Assembly (NCBI GenBank): GCA_029959615.1
Contig: JASCOD010000005.1
Span: forward strand, 310,001-374,000
DNA: 64,000 nucleotides
Direction of reading: 5' to 3'
From: Flavobacteriaceae bacterium PS02338
GTDB lineage: Bacteria > Bacteroidota > Bacteroidia > Sphingobacteriales > Sphingobacteriaceae
The first letter of the stretch is position 1. Each line of letters begins with the position of its first letter. This document shows, piece after piece, positions 8,336-16,614 of this stretch. Made by a program: the position numbers and the translations under genes. The notes beneath the pieces are model-generated. The model saw only the letters and a program-made list of their open reading frames with translations, made no database searches and was not told the DNA's origin.

Positions 8336-10351
8336 ATGTCTCTATTTTCGATAAAAGAACAAATGGATGCGCTGGTAGCAGAGCTAAATCAGCATACCTA
8401 CAACTACTATGTTTTGGCCATGCCAACCATTGCCGATTATGAATTCGACAAGAAACTGGAAGAATTAGCCAAGCTAGAAAAGGAAAATCCAGAGTTTGCC
8501 GACCCTAACTCTCCTACTCAAAAAGTAGGTGGCGACATTACCAAAATCTTTAATACGGTGAGGCACAAATGGCCAATGTTATCATTGGGCAACACTTATA
8601 ACGAACAGGATTTAAGAGATTTCGATGAACGTGTACGCAAAGCAATTGGTGATAATTTCGAGTATGTTTGCGAACTAAAATTCGATGGTTTATCAATGAG
8701 CATCACCTACGAAAATGGTGTAATTACTCGTGCTGTAACTCGTGGAGATGGTACACAAGGCGATGACGTAACGGCAAATATCAAGACCATCCATTCTATT
8801 CCGCATAAAGTAAGAGCAGATAATTTACCAGAAACTTTCGAAATAAGAGGTGAGGTTTTTATGCACAGAGCAGCATTTGACCGATTAAATAGAGAGCGTG
8901 AAGAATTGGGAGAAGTACCGTATGCTAACCCAAGAAACTTTGCTGCAGGAACAGTTAAAATGCAAGATTCCAAAGAAGTAAAAAAGCGACCACTAGATTG
9001 CTTTCTTTACGGCTTATATACTGACAAGCAATTTTTCAAAACACATTGGGAAAGCCTAGAAGCAGTCAAAAGCTGGGGATTTCATGTTTGTGAACACACC
9101 AAATTAGCTTCAAATATAGAGGATGTTTTAGATTTTATCCATTATTGGGATAATGAACGCTTTAAACTCAGTTACGACATTGACGGAATTGTGATTAAAG
9201 TAAACAGCTATGCGCAACAACAGGAATTAGGTTTTACAGCTAAATCTCCTCGTTGGGCCATTTCCTATAAATACAAAGCAGCCGAAGTACAAACTGTTTT
9301 AGAGAAAGTAACTTACCAAGTTGGGCGTACTGGTGCTGTTACACCTGTAGCTAATCTAAAACCTGTGATTTTAGCTGGAACAACTGTAAAAAGAGCAACG
9401 CTGCATAACGCCGATGAAATTACCCGTTTAGATTTGCATGAAGGTGATACTGTCTGGGTAGAAAAAGGCGGTGAAATTATCCCTAAAATCATCAAGGTAA
9501 ACCTAGAACTAAGGAAACCTAATACCAAAGCTATTCATTTTATTGAACATTGTCCCGAATGCGGCACACCACTGATACGTAAGGAAGGCGAAGCTGCTTA
9601 TTATTGTACCAATGATGAAGGTTGTGGACCACAAATCGTAGGAAAAATCCAACATTTTATTGGTCGCAAAGCGATGAACATTGACGGTTTGGGTGATGAA
9701 ACTATCGAAACATTTTATAAACGTGGGTTGGTTCGTCACATCAGCGATCTGTACAAGCTTCACGAAAACGCAGATGAACTAAAAGCCATAGAGCGTTTTG
9801 GACAAAAATCAATCGACAATATGCTTGCGGGTATCGAGAAATCTAAAGAAATGCCTTTTGAAAAAGTGTTATTTGGTTTAGGTATTAGATATGTAGGTGA
9901 GACCGTTGCAAAGAAACTCGCAAAAGGAGTAAAAACTATTGACAATCTGGCTGCTGCATCTTTGGAAGAATTAACGGCAATCGATGAAATAGGTATTCGT
10001 ATCGCGGATAGCATTCATGAATATTTTGCAAAAAGCAGCAATATTACGCAGATAAACAAACTAAAAGATGCAGGTTTATGCTTTGAAGTAAAAGAAACGT
10101 TAAATAAGCCCCAAAGCGATAAATTAAATGGAAAAACATTTGTAATTTCGGGCGTTTTCGAAAAATTTAGCAGAGACGAATTAAAGAATTTGATAGAGGA
10201 AAACGGAGGTAAAATTTTAAGTAGTATCTCTGCCAAACTCGACTTTTTAGTTGCGGGCGATAATATGGGACCATCCAAATTAGAAAAAGCTACTAAACTG
10301 AATATCAAATTAATTAGTGAGAATGAATTAGAACTTTTGATAAACCACTAA
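8336..10351 (+). CDS. ligA: NAD-dependent DNA ligase
   Basis: 671 residues, the normal length for LigA. Domain order is Ia (Tyr-rich NAD-binding, YNYYVLAMPTIADYEFD), the adenylation domain with KFDG (adenylated Lys115), OB fold, a four-cysteine zinc finger (CPECG then YYCTNDEGC, about 405-433), helix-hairpin-helix repeats (about 440-590) and a C-terminal BRCT domain (NGKTFVISGVF to the end). It seals nicks in replication and repair using NAD+. The last three codons and the stop overlap the left arm of an inverted repeat (10344-10372). Confidence 0.97.
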   Translation: MSLFSIKEQMDALVAELNQHTYNYYVLAMPTIADYEFDKKLEELAKLEKENPEFADPNSPTQKVGGDITKIFNTVRHKWPMLSLGNTYNEQDLRDFDERVRKAIGDNFEYVCELKFDGLSMSITYENGVITRAVTRGDGTQGDDVTANIKTIHSIPHKVRADNLPETFEIRGEVFMHRAAFDRLNREREELGEVPYANPRNFAAGTVKMQDSKEVKKRPLDCFLYGLYTDKQFFKTHWESLEAVKSWGFHVCEHTKLASNIEDVLDFIHYWDNERFKLSYDIDGIVIKVNSYAQQQELGFTAKSPRWAISYKYKAAEVQTVLEKVTYQVGRTGAVTPVANLKPVILAGTTVKRATLHNADEITRLDLHEGDTVWVEKGGEIIPKIIKVNLELRKPNTKAIHFIEHCPECGTPLIRKEGEAAYYCTNDEGCGPQIVGKIQHFIGRKAMNIDGLGDETIETFYKRGLVRHISDLYKLHENADELKAIERFGQKSIDNMLAGIEKSKEMPFEKVLFGLGIRYVGETVAKKLAKGVKTIDNLAAASLEELTAIDEIGIRIADSIHEYFAKSSNITQINKLKDAGLCFEVKETLNKPQSDKLNGKTFVISGVFEKFSRDELKNLIEENGGKILSSISAKLDFLVAGDNMGPSKLEKATKLNIKLISENELELLINH

Positions 10352-10372
10352 GGCACTAAGAACACCAAGATT
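10344..10372. repeat. left inverted-repeat arm flanking the GxxExxY gene
   Basis: The arm starts ACCACTAAGGCACTAAG and overlaps the ligA stop codon. It matches the reverse complement of 10802-10830 at 22 of 29 positions by hand alignment. Related ACCACCTAAGACACCTTAGG-like sequences occur near 23092 and 63680. Confidence 0.6.
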
Positions 10373-10393
10373 ATTTAAACATTTACAGTAAAT

Positions 10394-10775
10394 ATGACTG
10401 AAGATGTAAATAGCCAAAATAATTGTTCAAGGGGCTTACAATGTACATGTACAACTTGGACCGGGTTTATTGGAGTCTGCATATGAAGCCTGTTTAGTTT
10501 TTGAGCTAATAGATTTTGGTCTAAAGGTCTCATCGCAAGTAAATTTGCATTTAAATTATAGAGGTATAAATCTTGAATGTGGTTATAGAATTGACATTTT
10601 GGTTGAAGACAAGGTAATTGTTGAGATAAAATCTGTGAGCGAACTTAACAATGTTCACTTAGCTCAAACCTTAACCTACTTAAAACTTAGCAATTGTAAA
10701 TTAGGATTGTTAATCAATTTCAATGTCGCAAAAGTAAAAGACGGAATAAAAAGGGTTATTAATGGCTATTTGTAA
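10394..10775 (+). pseudogene. GxxExxY protein (PD-(D/E)XK-like family) with a 5' frameshift
   Basis: ATG at 10394 reads MTED and then leaves frame. One base later the expected family sequence resumes without a gap: IAKIIVQGAYNVHVQLGPGL and then the name motif GLLESAY. The simplest explanation is one inserted base in GATGTAAATA (10404-10413), where GATGAAATA would read D-E-I. The only clean starts in the second frame (TTG at 10470, or unusual ATT/ATA codons) would lose the conserved N-terminus or need rare initiation. The remainder is well conserved, including YRIDILVEDKVIVEIKS, the likely D...E-x-K site, and TYLKLSNCKLGLLINF. GxxExxY proteins have no established function. Inverted repeat arms bracket it. 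Confidence 0.8.
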
Positions 10776-10801
10776 CCAAAAGGAAATAAAACAAATAAAA
10801 A

Positions 10802-10830
10802 CACCTTCGTGTCCTTTGTGACTTGGTGGT
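10802..10830. repeat. right inverted-repeat arm flanking the GxxExxY gene
   Basis: Its reverse complement begins ACCACCAAGTCACAAAGG and aligns with the left arm at 10344-10372 in opposite orientation. The pair encloses the whole GxxExxY gene. Confidence 0.6.
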
Positions 10831-10848
10831 AAATTAACAATAAAAAAA

Positions 10849-11727
10849 ATGAACAAATTTCACGGAACAGGTGTAGCATTGGTCACACCTTTCAACACCG
10901 ATGGCTCGGTAGATTATCAGGGGCTAGAACGCCTGATCAATCACTTGGTTAATGGAGGTATTGAATACCTCGTATCTTTAGGGACAACTGGCGAAACTGC
11001 CACATTAAGCAAGGACGAGAAGAAGAAGGTGTGGGAGTTTACCGCGGAAATTAATAACGGTCGTTTACCTTTAGTAGCGGGTATTGGCGGAAATGACACT
11101 TTGAGCATAGCAGAAGAAATTAGAACTTTTGAGAGCAATAGTTACAGTGCAATTCTTTCTGTAAGCCCATACTATAACAAACCTAATCAAGAAGGTATTT
11201 ATCAGCATTACAAATATTTAAGTGAAACTAGTGCTTTACCTATTTTGCTTTACAACGTACCTGGCAGAACTGGTTCAAACATGACACCTGAAACGACTTG
11301 CAGGTTAGCTCATGATTTCAAAAATTTAATTGGAATAAAAGATGCTGCAGGCTCATTCGACCAATTCAATCAGATCATGAGAGATAAACCTGCAGATTTC
11401 ATGCTCATTTCTGGTGATGATCCTGTTGCACTACCAATGATGTCTATTGGTGCGGTTGGGGTAATTTCGGTAATTGGAAATGCAGTACCTAGGCAGTTCT
11501 CAGACATGATCAGGTTATGCTTAAATGGTGAATTTACTAAGGCTAACCCTGCGCACTTAAGCTTACTAGAGTTTACTAGACTATGCTTTGCAGAAGGAAA
11601 TCCAGTTGGCGTAAAATCTGCATTAAAGCAATTAGGTATTTGTGGCGACGACGTTCGTTTGCCATTGGTAAAAGCTAGTGCAGGTTTGAACTCACAAATT
11701 GCTGAGCAATTGAAACATTTGGCATAA
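10849..11727 (+). CDS. dapA: 4-hydroxy-tetrahydrodipicolinate synthase
   Basis: 292 residues, full length. The TIM-barrel aldolase motifs are present: GTTGE (46-50), Tyr136 in YNVPGRTG and the Schiff-base Lys164 in GIKDAAGS. It condenses pyruvate with aspartate semialdehyde, the first committed step to diaminopimelate and lysine. Diaminopimelate is the residue that MurE in this window adds to peptidoglycan precursors. It has its own strong terminator at 11751. Confidence 0.97.
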   Translation: MNKFHGTGVALVTPFNTDGSVDYQGLERLINHLVNGGIEYLVSLGTTGETATLSKDEKKKVWEFTAEINNGRLPLVAGIGGNDTLSIAEEIRTFESNSYSAILSVSPYYNKPNQEGIYQHYKYLSETSALPILLYNVPGRTGSNMTPETTCRLAHDFKNLIGIKDAAGSFDQFNQIMRDKPADFMLISGDDPVALPMMSIGAVGVISVIGNAVPRQFSDMIRLCLNGEFTKANPAHLSLLEFTRLCFAEGNPVGVKSALKQLGICGDDVRLPLVKASAGLNSQIAEQLKHLA

Positions 11728-11750
11728 CACTCGCCGTTAAATTATAAAAA

Positions 11751-11787
11751 AAGCCCCAATTAGAAATTCTAATTGGGGCTTTTTTTA
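11751..11787 (+). terminator. strong Rho-independent terminator after dapA
   Basis: A 12-bp perfect stem (AGCCCCAATTAG / CTAATTGGGGCT) with a 5-base loop is flanked by A and T runs, so it could act on either strand. Confidence 0.92.
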
Positions 11788-12220
11788 TGTGCTATCGTGA
11801 TTACGGCGTGGGAGGAAATCATAAAGTAACAATAGGGTTTTCTCCTATACTTTCACCTTACGATTACCAATCAAGCTAGCAATGACGGTACAGTTCAAAT
11901 CATAAAACGTCATTAGTCGAGATTTGTAACCTCGACTTAAAGAACTACGGATTTAAAATTAGAAGTGTTCGAAACAAGAAATATTTCAAGAGCCTCACAA
12001 ATACAAGTTAGCGGGGACGCCAACATGGACACTCTTTTGTTGCGTCCGGCAGACGGACACTTTATTTCGAACGCTCCAAATTTTAAATCTGCAAAACGTT
12101 AAAATTCGGGATTGCAAATTCGGAGAAACGATCATAAAACTGTTACACGTCCTGTCATTAAAATGTAAGCTACAGGCATACTATTTGCTTATATTTAAGT
12201 CACACACATAAAACACACAA
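11788..12220. repeat. 433-bp spacer containing a large imperfect palindrome
   Basis: No coding sequence is supported here. ATTTAAAATTAGAAGTGTTCGAAA (first 20 bases from about 11950) pairs imperfectly with the sequence ending near 12093, giving arms of about 26 bases with roughly 21 matches across a 90-base interior. The interior has a small hairpin, GTCCG-gcaga-CGGAC (about 12047-12061). A separate hairpin AGTCGAG...CTCGACT lies near 11914-11939. The layout suggests a MITE-like or structured element. Confidence 0.5.
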
Positions 12221-12499
12221 ATGAAAAAATTATTATTAATCCTTATTGTGCTAGGCACAATGGGCTGTAGCACTATGGGCTACTACCGGCCGAAATATTC
12301 GATTGGTATGACCGAGCAAGAATTTGTAACTCAAAACAAATCCTCCGAAAAAGTTTACGTAGATAACAACAATATCGTTATCTACAGAACCCAGAATGGG
12401 TTCCAGTCATCATTTGCATTTTTCGTTTTTAAAAAAGGTTCGTTAACAAAGTATGAGGAAGGCAATAGTGCCGACGACTACAAGTTTATGCAGAAATGA
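12221..12499 (+). CDS. small lipoprotein, BamE/SmpA-like fold (first of a tandem pair)
   Basis: 92 residues. The signal peptide MKKLLLILIVLGTMGC ends in a lipobox with Cys16. The mature part has YSIGMTEQEFV, then two to three predicted strands (NIVIYRTQ, SFAFFVFKKGSLTKYEEG). The GMT-x-x-E-hydrophobic turn followed by strands resembles BamE/SmpA-type lipoproteins; this is fold-level inference only. The paralogue begins 40 bases after the stop. Function unknown. Confidence 0.75.
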   Translation: MKKLLLILIVLGTMGCSTMGYYRPKYSIGMTEQEFVTQNKSSEKVYVDNNNIVIYRTQNGFQSSFAFFVFKKGSLTKYEEGNSADDYKFMQK

Positions 12500-12539
12500 A
12501 CATAAAACGAAAAAGATCTAGAAATTAAACAACACGCAA

Positions 12540-12821
12540 ATGAAAAAACTAATATTAATCCTTTTTGTGCTAGGCACAATGAGCTGCAACGTAGTGCAAT
12601 ACTACGAGCCAAAATTCTCTCTAGGCATGGAAGAGCAAGAATTTAAACGTTTCAATAAGTCTGCCGTACAAGTATATGGTGACCAAAACGGAGGTGTTAT
12701 TTACAGAACATATAACACCATTACAGAATCATATAAATTCTTCGTATTTGAAAAGCAGAAACTGGTAAAGTTTGAAGAAGGCACCTATCCTGATGACTAC
12801 AGACTTATACGCAGGATATAG
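12540..12821 (+). CDS. small lipoprotein, paralogue of the preceding gene
   Basis: 93 residues. It starts MKKLILILFVLGTMSC (Cys16 lipobox), has FSLGMEEQEFK in place of YSIGMTEQEFV and ends with FFVFEKQKLVKFEEG and DDYRL, so it lines up with its neighbour end to end without gaps of note. The signal peptides are nearly the same and the middles are more diverged, as expected for an older tandem duplication. A bidirectional terminator follows at 12829. Confidence 0.75.
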   Translation: MKKLILILFVLGTMSCNVVQYYEPKFSLGMEEQEFKRFNKSAVQVYGDQNGGVIYRTYNTITESYKFFVFEKQKLVKFEEGTYPDDYRLIRRI

Positions 12822-12828
12822 TACAAAA

Positions 12829-12861
12829 CGAAAAAAGCACCTTGGTCAGAGGTGCTTTTTT
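12829..12861. terminator. bidirectional terminator between lipoprotein pair and Hc1 gene
   Basis: AAAAAGCACCT and AGGTGCTTTTTT form a stem with A and T tracts on both sides. It lies between two convergent genes and can serve both. Confidence 0.85.
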
Positions 12862-12879
12862 GTTCACAATGCGTTTAAA

Positions 12880-13056
12880 TTAAGCTTTGTTTTTAGTTTC
12901 TTGTACTTCTAAACGGATGCTTTGAGCTAAGTTTTTCAAGTCTTGCATTCCTTTACGTACGCGAGTTCCAGCAGCGCTGTTAGATTTAGCGTAAAATTTG
13001 TCCACATCAGCTTCTAAAGCTGCTACTAGTGCTTTTACTTCAGCAAATTTTTTCAT
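12880..13056 (-). CDS. histone H1-like protein, Hc1 family
   Basis: 58 residues starting MKKFAEVKALVAALEADVDK and ending LEVQETKNKA. The protein is Lys/Ala-rich, almost entirely helical, with the segment SNSAAGTRVRKGMQDLKNLA typical of the short Hc1-type histone-like proteins of Bacteroidota. These bind DNA and probably help shape the nucleoid. A purine-rich GGAGT lies about 10 bases before the ATG. The gene stands alone between terminators. Confidence 0.9.
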   Translation of the reverse strand: MKKFAEVKALVAALEADVDKFYAKSNSAAGTRVRKGMQDLKNLAQSIRLEVQETKNKA

Positions 13057-13226
13057 TTTAAAAATACTCCTATTAGTTTTAAGGTTTTGATTAATACTCT
13101 ATTACTAATGTAAGAGGTTTATTTTAATAAAAAAATTTTTGTCAAAATAAATACTACGGTTTTTTGCGTTTTTTTTCCACAAAAGCCCCACTTATAAACA
13201 GCAAAACAATTGAATATCAAAAGATA

Positions 13227-13260
13227 ACAAAAAAGGCTTCGTTAAAATCGAAGCCTTTTT
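13227..13260 (-). terminator. terminator after the alpha-oxoamine synthase gene
   Basis: AAGGCTTCG (13233-13241) pairs with CGAAGCCTT (13249-13257). On the minus strand the hairpin is followed by TTTTTTG. Confidence 0.85.
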
Positions 13261-13271
13261 ATCTAAAACAC

Positions 13272-14516
13272 CTATTCTCCCGTTGGAAATAAGTGTTGCT
13301 GATAATAGCCAGTTTTCAATTTCTCAGCTACTTCACTAAATGCACTTAGGGTAAGTTCAACATCTTGCAATGTATGTACTGCAGTTGGAATTAATCGCAA
13401 CTCAATCATTCCTTTAGGAATAACAGGATACATTACAATAGAACAGAAAACGCCATAATTCTGACGTAAGTCATGCGTTAAGGCTGTCGCTTCTGCTAAA
13501 TCTCCTTTAAAAAACACTGGCGTTACCACTGTGTCTGTTATACCTATATCGAACCCACGTTCACGTAAGCCAGTTTGTAAAGCAGTAGCAATCGTCCAAA
13601 GTTTTTCTCTTAGTTCTGGATTGTTTTTAAGCAATTCTAAGCGTTTCATTAAACCGATTACCATTGGCATAGGTAATGCCTTAGCAAAGGTCTGAGAACG
13701 CATGTTATACCTGAAATAATCCGTTAGCGTTTTAGAAGAGGCAACAAATGCACCAATACCTGCCATCGATTTAGCAAAAGTAGCAAAATAAACATCTACA
13801 CCTTCGATACTATCTTGTGCTTCGTGTGTACCTGCACCAGTTTTACCCATGGTACCAAAACCATGTGCATCATCAATTAACAAACGGAAGTTGAATTCCT
13901 TTTTAAGTTCGATTAACTCTTTTAATTTACCTTGCGCACCCGACATCCCAAATACGCCTTCAGTGATTAATAAGATACCACCACCAGTTTGCTCAACCAA
14001 TTTAGTTGCTCTTTGTAATTGCTTACGGGCATCTTCAACATTGTTATGTTTGTACACAAAACGTTTACCCATATGTAAGCGCAAACCATCTAAAATACAA
14101 GCATGCGACTCGCCATCATAAACTACTACGTCATTTCTATCTAACAAAGCATCGATGATAGAAACCATGCCTTGGTAACCAAAATTTAAAAGGAACGAAT
14201 CTTCTTTACCTACAAATGCAGCTAAATCTTGTTCTAGTTGCTCGTGATATTTAGAGTTACCCGACATCATACGAGCGCCCATAGGGTAAGCCATACCAAA
14301 TTCGGCAGCACCTTGCTCATCTGCTTTTCTTACCTCTGGATGATTTGCTAAACCTAAATAATTATTTAAGCTCCATACCAAAAGTTCTTTGCCGTTAAAT
14401 TTCATGTGTGGTGCAATCTCTCCCTCTAATTTTGGAAAAGAAAAATACCCATGTGACCATTTTTGGTGTTGACCAAGGGGTCCCATGCGTTTCGCTACTT
14501 TATCAAAAATATCCAA
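13272..14516 (-). CDS. alpha-oxoamine synthase family PLP enzyme (acyl-CoA:amino acid C-acyltransferase)
   Basis: 414 residues. PLP-enzyme fold with MSGNSKYHEQLE, the ring-stacking His138 (ESHACILDG), Asp215/His218 in LLIDDAHGFG and the Schiff-base Lys249 in ATFAKSMAG. Family members decarboxylatively join an acyl-CoA with glycine, serine, alanine or cysteate (Kbl, serine palmitoyltransferase, BioF, sulfonolipid synthase SulA). In Bacteroidota the likely roles are sphingolipid or sulfonolipid base synthesis, or 2-amino-3-ketobutyrate ligase. I cannot pick among them; it looks distinct from the classical Sphingobacterium serine palmitoyltransferase as I remember it. It lies downstream of ftsZ but behind that gene's terminator. 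Confidence 0.85.
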   Translation of the reverse strand: MDIFDKVAKRMGPLGQHQKWSHGYFSFPKLEGEIAPHMKFNGKELLVWSLNNYLGLANHPEVRKADEQGAAEFGMAYPMGARMMSGNSKYHEQLEQDLAAFVGKEDSFLLNFGYQGMVSIIDALLDRNDVVVYDGESHACILDGLRLHMGKRFVYKHNNVEDARKQLQRATKLVEQTGGGILLITEGVFGMSGAQGKLKELIELKKEFNFRLLIDDAHGFGTMGKTGAGTHEAQDSIEGVDVYFATFAKSMAGIGAFVASSKTLTDYFRYNMRSQTFAKALPMPMVIGLMKRLELLKNNPELREKLWTIATALQTGLRERGFDIGITDTVVTPVFFKGDLAEATALTHDLRQNYGVFCSIVMYPVIPKGMIELRLIPTAVHTLQDVELTLSAFSEVAEKLKTGYYQQHLFPTGE

Positions 14517-14633
14517 TGTGTTATATTTATATGTAAAATGTTATTGTACTGTACGAATTTTGAGCGCAAATTTAAGGTTAATATCCCTAATTGACAACCT
14601 TGCATAAAACTAGGCATCAATATGCTACCCGTC

Positions 14634-14724
14634 ATCTCGACCGTAGTGGAGAGATCTTTTAACTTTAAAAACATGAGTATTCAAAGATTTCTCCATTACG
14701 CTGCACTTCAGTCGAAATGACGAA
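14634..14724. repeat. inverted pair of a dispersed 'CGTCATTTCGAC...GGAGAGATCTTT' repeat
   Basis: The left arm CGTCATCTCGAC...GTGGAGAGATCTTT faces a right arm whose reverse complement reads CGTCATTTCGACTGAAGTGC and then GGAGAAATCTTT. The left arm lacks about 8 bases. Degenerate relatives lie near 37028-37062 and 63725-63752. It fills the AOS-ftsZ spacer. Confidence 0.7.
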
Positions 14725-14741
14725 CGCGAATAAATGTAAAC

Positions 14742-14778
14742 ACGAAAAAGCCTCGGCAACACAAATTACCAAGGCTTT
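14742..14778 (-). terminator. terminator after ftsZ (end of the division/cell-wall cluster)
   Basis: AAAGCCTCGG (14747-14756) and CCAAGGCTTT (14769-14778) form an imperfect stem with one mismatch. On the minus strand TTTTTCG follows. Confidence 0.75.
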
Positions 14779-14799
14779 AACACTATTTAACTTTTATCA

Positions 14800-16485
14800 T
14801 TAGTCCACATTATCGTGTAAAAATGAGTTGTTAGGTCTAATTCCTGTTTCACCATCTTCGTCGTTAGTTAAGGTAAACCTAGAAACTTGCGACTCTGACG
14901 AATGTTGGATTTGCTGTAACTGCATTTGTTTACGTTGGTATGCTGGTACATTCTCCAACTCTTGTAAACCATTAGTAGTTCTTAATTTCATACTTAGATC
15001 TTTCAATCTTAAGATTCTCTCTTTCGATTTTCTAAGCTGCTCTTCTATCGATTCATCTGTTTTATCTTGATCTGCACTAAATGTTTCCAAAGGTTCTGGC
15101 TCTGGAGTTAACATTATTGGTGCCTCTTCAACAACATCTTCCTGTATAGTTGCAATTGGAGTTTCAAAAACAAATTCAGTTTCTGCTACTTTTACTTCAA
15201 ACTGAAAAGCTGGTTCTTCAACTTGTTTTGGTTCTTCAGCTACAATTTCTTCTTCAATTAACTGATGAAAAACAGTACCATTTTCTTCAGGAGCCGGCGT
15301 TGGCGCAACTGCAACTGGAGTAGGTCTAGAGATATTAAACAAATCACCAAACAAATCAGGTTGTTTTGCTTCTTCAGTTTGCACTTTTAATACAGGTTCA
15401 TTACTTGCTGGAACTTCCTTTGGAGCAATGAATGAATTAACAGGTTCTACAGGTCTCACCAAAGGCGCTTCTTCAGGAGTTAGTAAAGAAATCTTTTTAA
15501 CGTTTTGTTTGTCTTTCTCTCTTTGCTCTGTAGTTTGGAAACCAGTAGCGATAATGGTTACTGAAATTTTGTCTCCCAAGTTCTCATCGATACAGTTACC
15601 CCAGATTAAATCGGCACTTAAACCCGCTTTATCCTGAATATAGTCTGTAATAATCGAAACCTCATCCATGGTTACTTCTTTCACACCAGAACTGATGTTC
15701 AAAAGGATATATCTTGCACCTTCAATCTCATTATCTTTCAATAGTGGAGAAGCCAATGCTCCTTCTACTGCGGCTAAAGCACGGTTATCACCATCAGCAG
15801 CGTAGCTACCCATGATACAAACACCACTTTCTTTCATCACAGTACGCACATCTTTAAAATCCACGTTGATATAACCTGGAACAGTAATGATCTCTGCGAT
15901 ACCTTTGGCTGCTGTAGTTAAAATATCATCTGCTTGTGCAAATGCAGAACCTAAAGTCAAGTTTCCGAAAATCTCACGTAGCCTATCATTAGAAATGACT
16001 AAATAAGAATCTACGTATTTTTTTAATTCTTCTAAACCGTCATCAGCTTGCATCTTACGTCTTTTTCCTTCAAAAGAGAAAGGCGTAGTGATGATAGCCA
16101 CGGTTAATATATCAAGCTCTTTAGCTGCTTTGGCAATAATTGGACTAGCACCAGTACCGGTACCACCACCCATACCAGCTGTAATGAAAAGCATTTTGGT
16201 TTGTGGTCCCAACATGGTCTTGATATCTTCTATATTTTCTATAGCAGAATTCTTACCAACTTCAGGGATAGAACCAGCACCCATTCCTTCAGTTAAGCTT
16301 GCACCTAACTGTACTTTATTCGGAATAGGACTAAACTCCAATGCCTGTGCATCAGTATTACAAATTATAAAGTCTACACCAGTAATTCCTTGACGGTACA
16401 TGTGGTTTACCGCGTTACCTCCACCACCTCCAACACCAATAACTTTGATAATTGAAGATTTATCTTTTAACATTTCGAACTTCAT
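14800..16485 (-). CDS. ftsZ: cell division protein FtsZ
   Basis: 561 residues. The tubulin-like GTPase domain (about 1-320) has GVGGGGGNAV at the N-terminus, the tubulin signature GGGTGTGASP near residues 106-115 and NTDAQAL. A long Pro/Glu/Val-rich linker (about 330-490) makes it longer than the usual 380-450 residues, as is common in Bacteroidota. A short C-terminal region ends IRPNNSFLHDNVD. FtsZ forms the cytokinetic ring. It is the last gene of the cluster, 129 bases after ftsA. Confidence 0.97.
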   Translation of the reverse strand: MKFEMLKDKSSIIKVIGVGGGGGNAVNHMYRQGITGVDFIICNTDAQALEFSPIPNKVQLGASLTEGMGAGSIPEVGKNSAIENIEDIKTMLGPQTKMLFITAGMGGGTGTGASPIIAKAAKELDILTVAIITTPFSFEGKRRKMQADDGLEELKKYVDSYLVISNDRLREIFGNLTLGSAFAQADDILTTAAKGIAEIITVPGYINVDFKDVRTVMKESGVCIMGSYAADGDNRALAAVEGALASPLLKDNEIEGARYILLNISSGVKEVTMDEVSIITDYIQDKAGLSADLIWGNCIDENLGDKISVTIIATGFQTTEQREKDKQNVKKISLLTPEEAPLVRPVEPVNSFIAPKEVPASNEPVLKVQTEEAKQPDLFGDLFNISRPTPVAVAPTPAPEENGTVFHQLIEEEIVAEEPKQVEEPAFQFEVKVAETEFVFETPIATIQEDVVEEAPIMLTPEPEPLETFSADQDKTDESIEEQLRKSKERILRLKDLSMKLRTTNGLQELENVPAYQRKQMQLQQIQHSSESQVSRFTLTNDEDGETGIRPNNSFLHDNVD

Positions 16486-16614
16486 ATTGTTATGAATCAG
16501 TAGTTTAAATTTCTAATTTTTGCTGTTCATTCCTTTTGTAATATTAACACTTTTTTAACATTCGTTTTCCACAACTGTTAAGAATGTGGAAAATTCCTGA
16601 ATTGTGGAAAAATA

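Noticed and set aside
10470..10775. Intact 101-residue GxxExxY protein starting at TTG 10470
   Set aside because: This start would cut off the conserved GAYNVHVQLGPG segment and part of the GxxExxY motif, which are encoded upstream in the same frame; a frameshifted gene explains the data better.
13272..14516. Firm naming as serine palmitoyltransferase (spt) or kbl
   Set aside because: Catalytic residues are shared by the whole alpha-oxoamine synthase family, and the sequence differs from the Sphingobacterium serine palmitoyltransferase as I remember it; substrate is left open.
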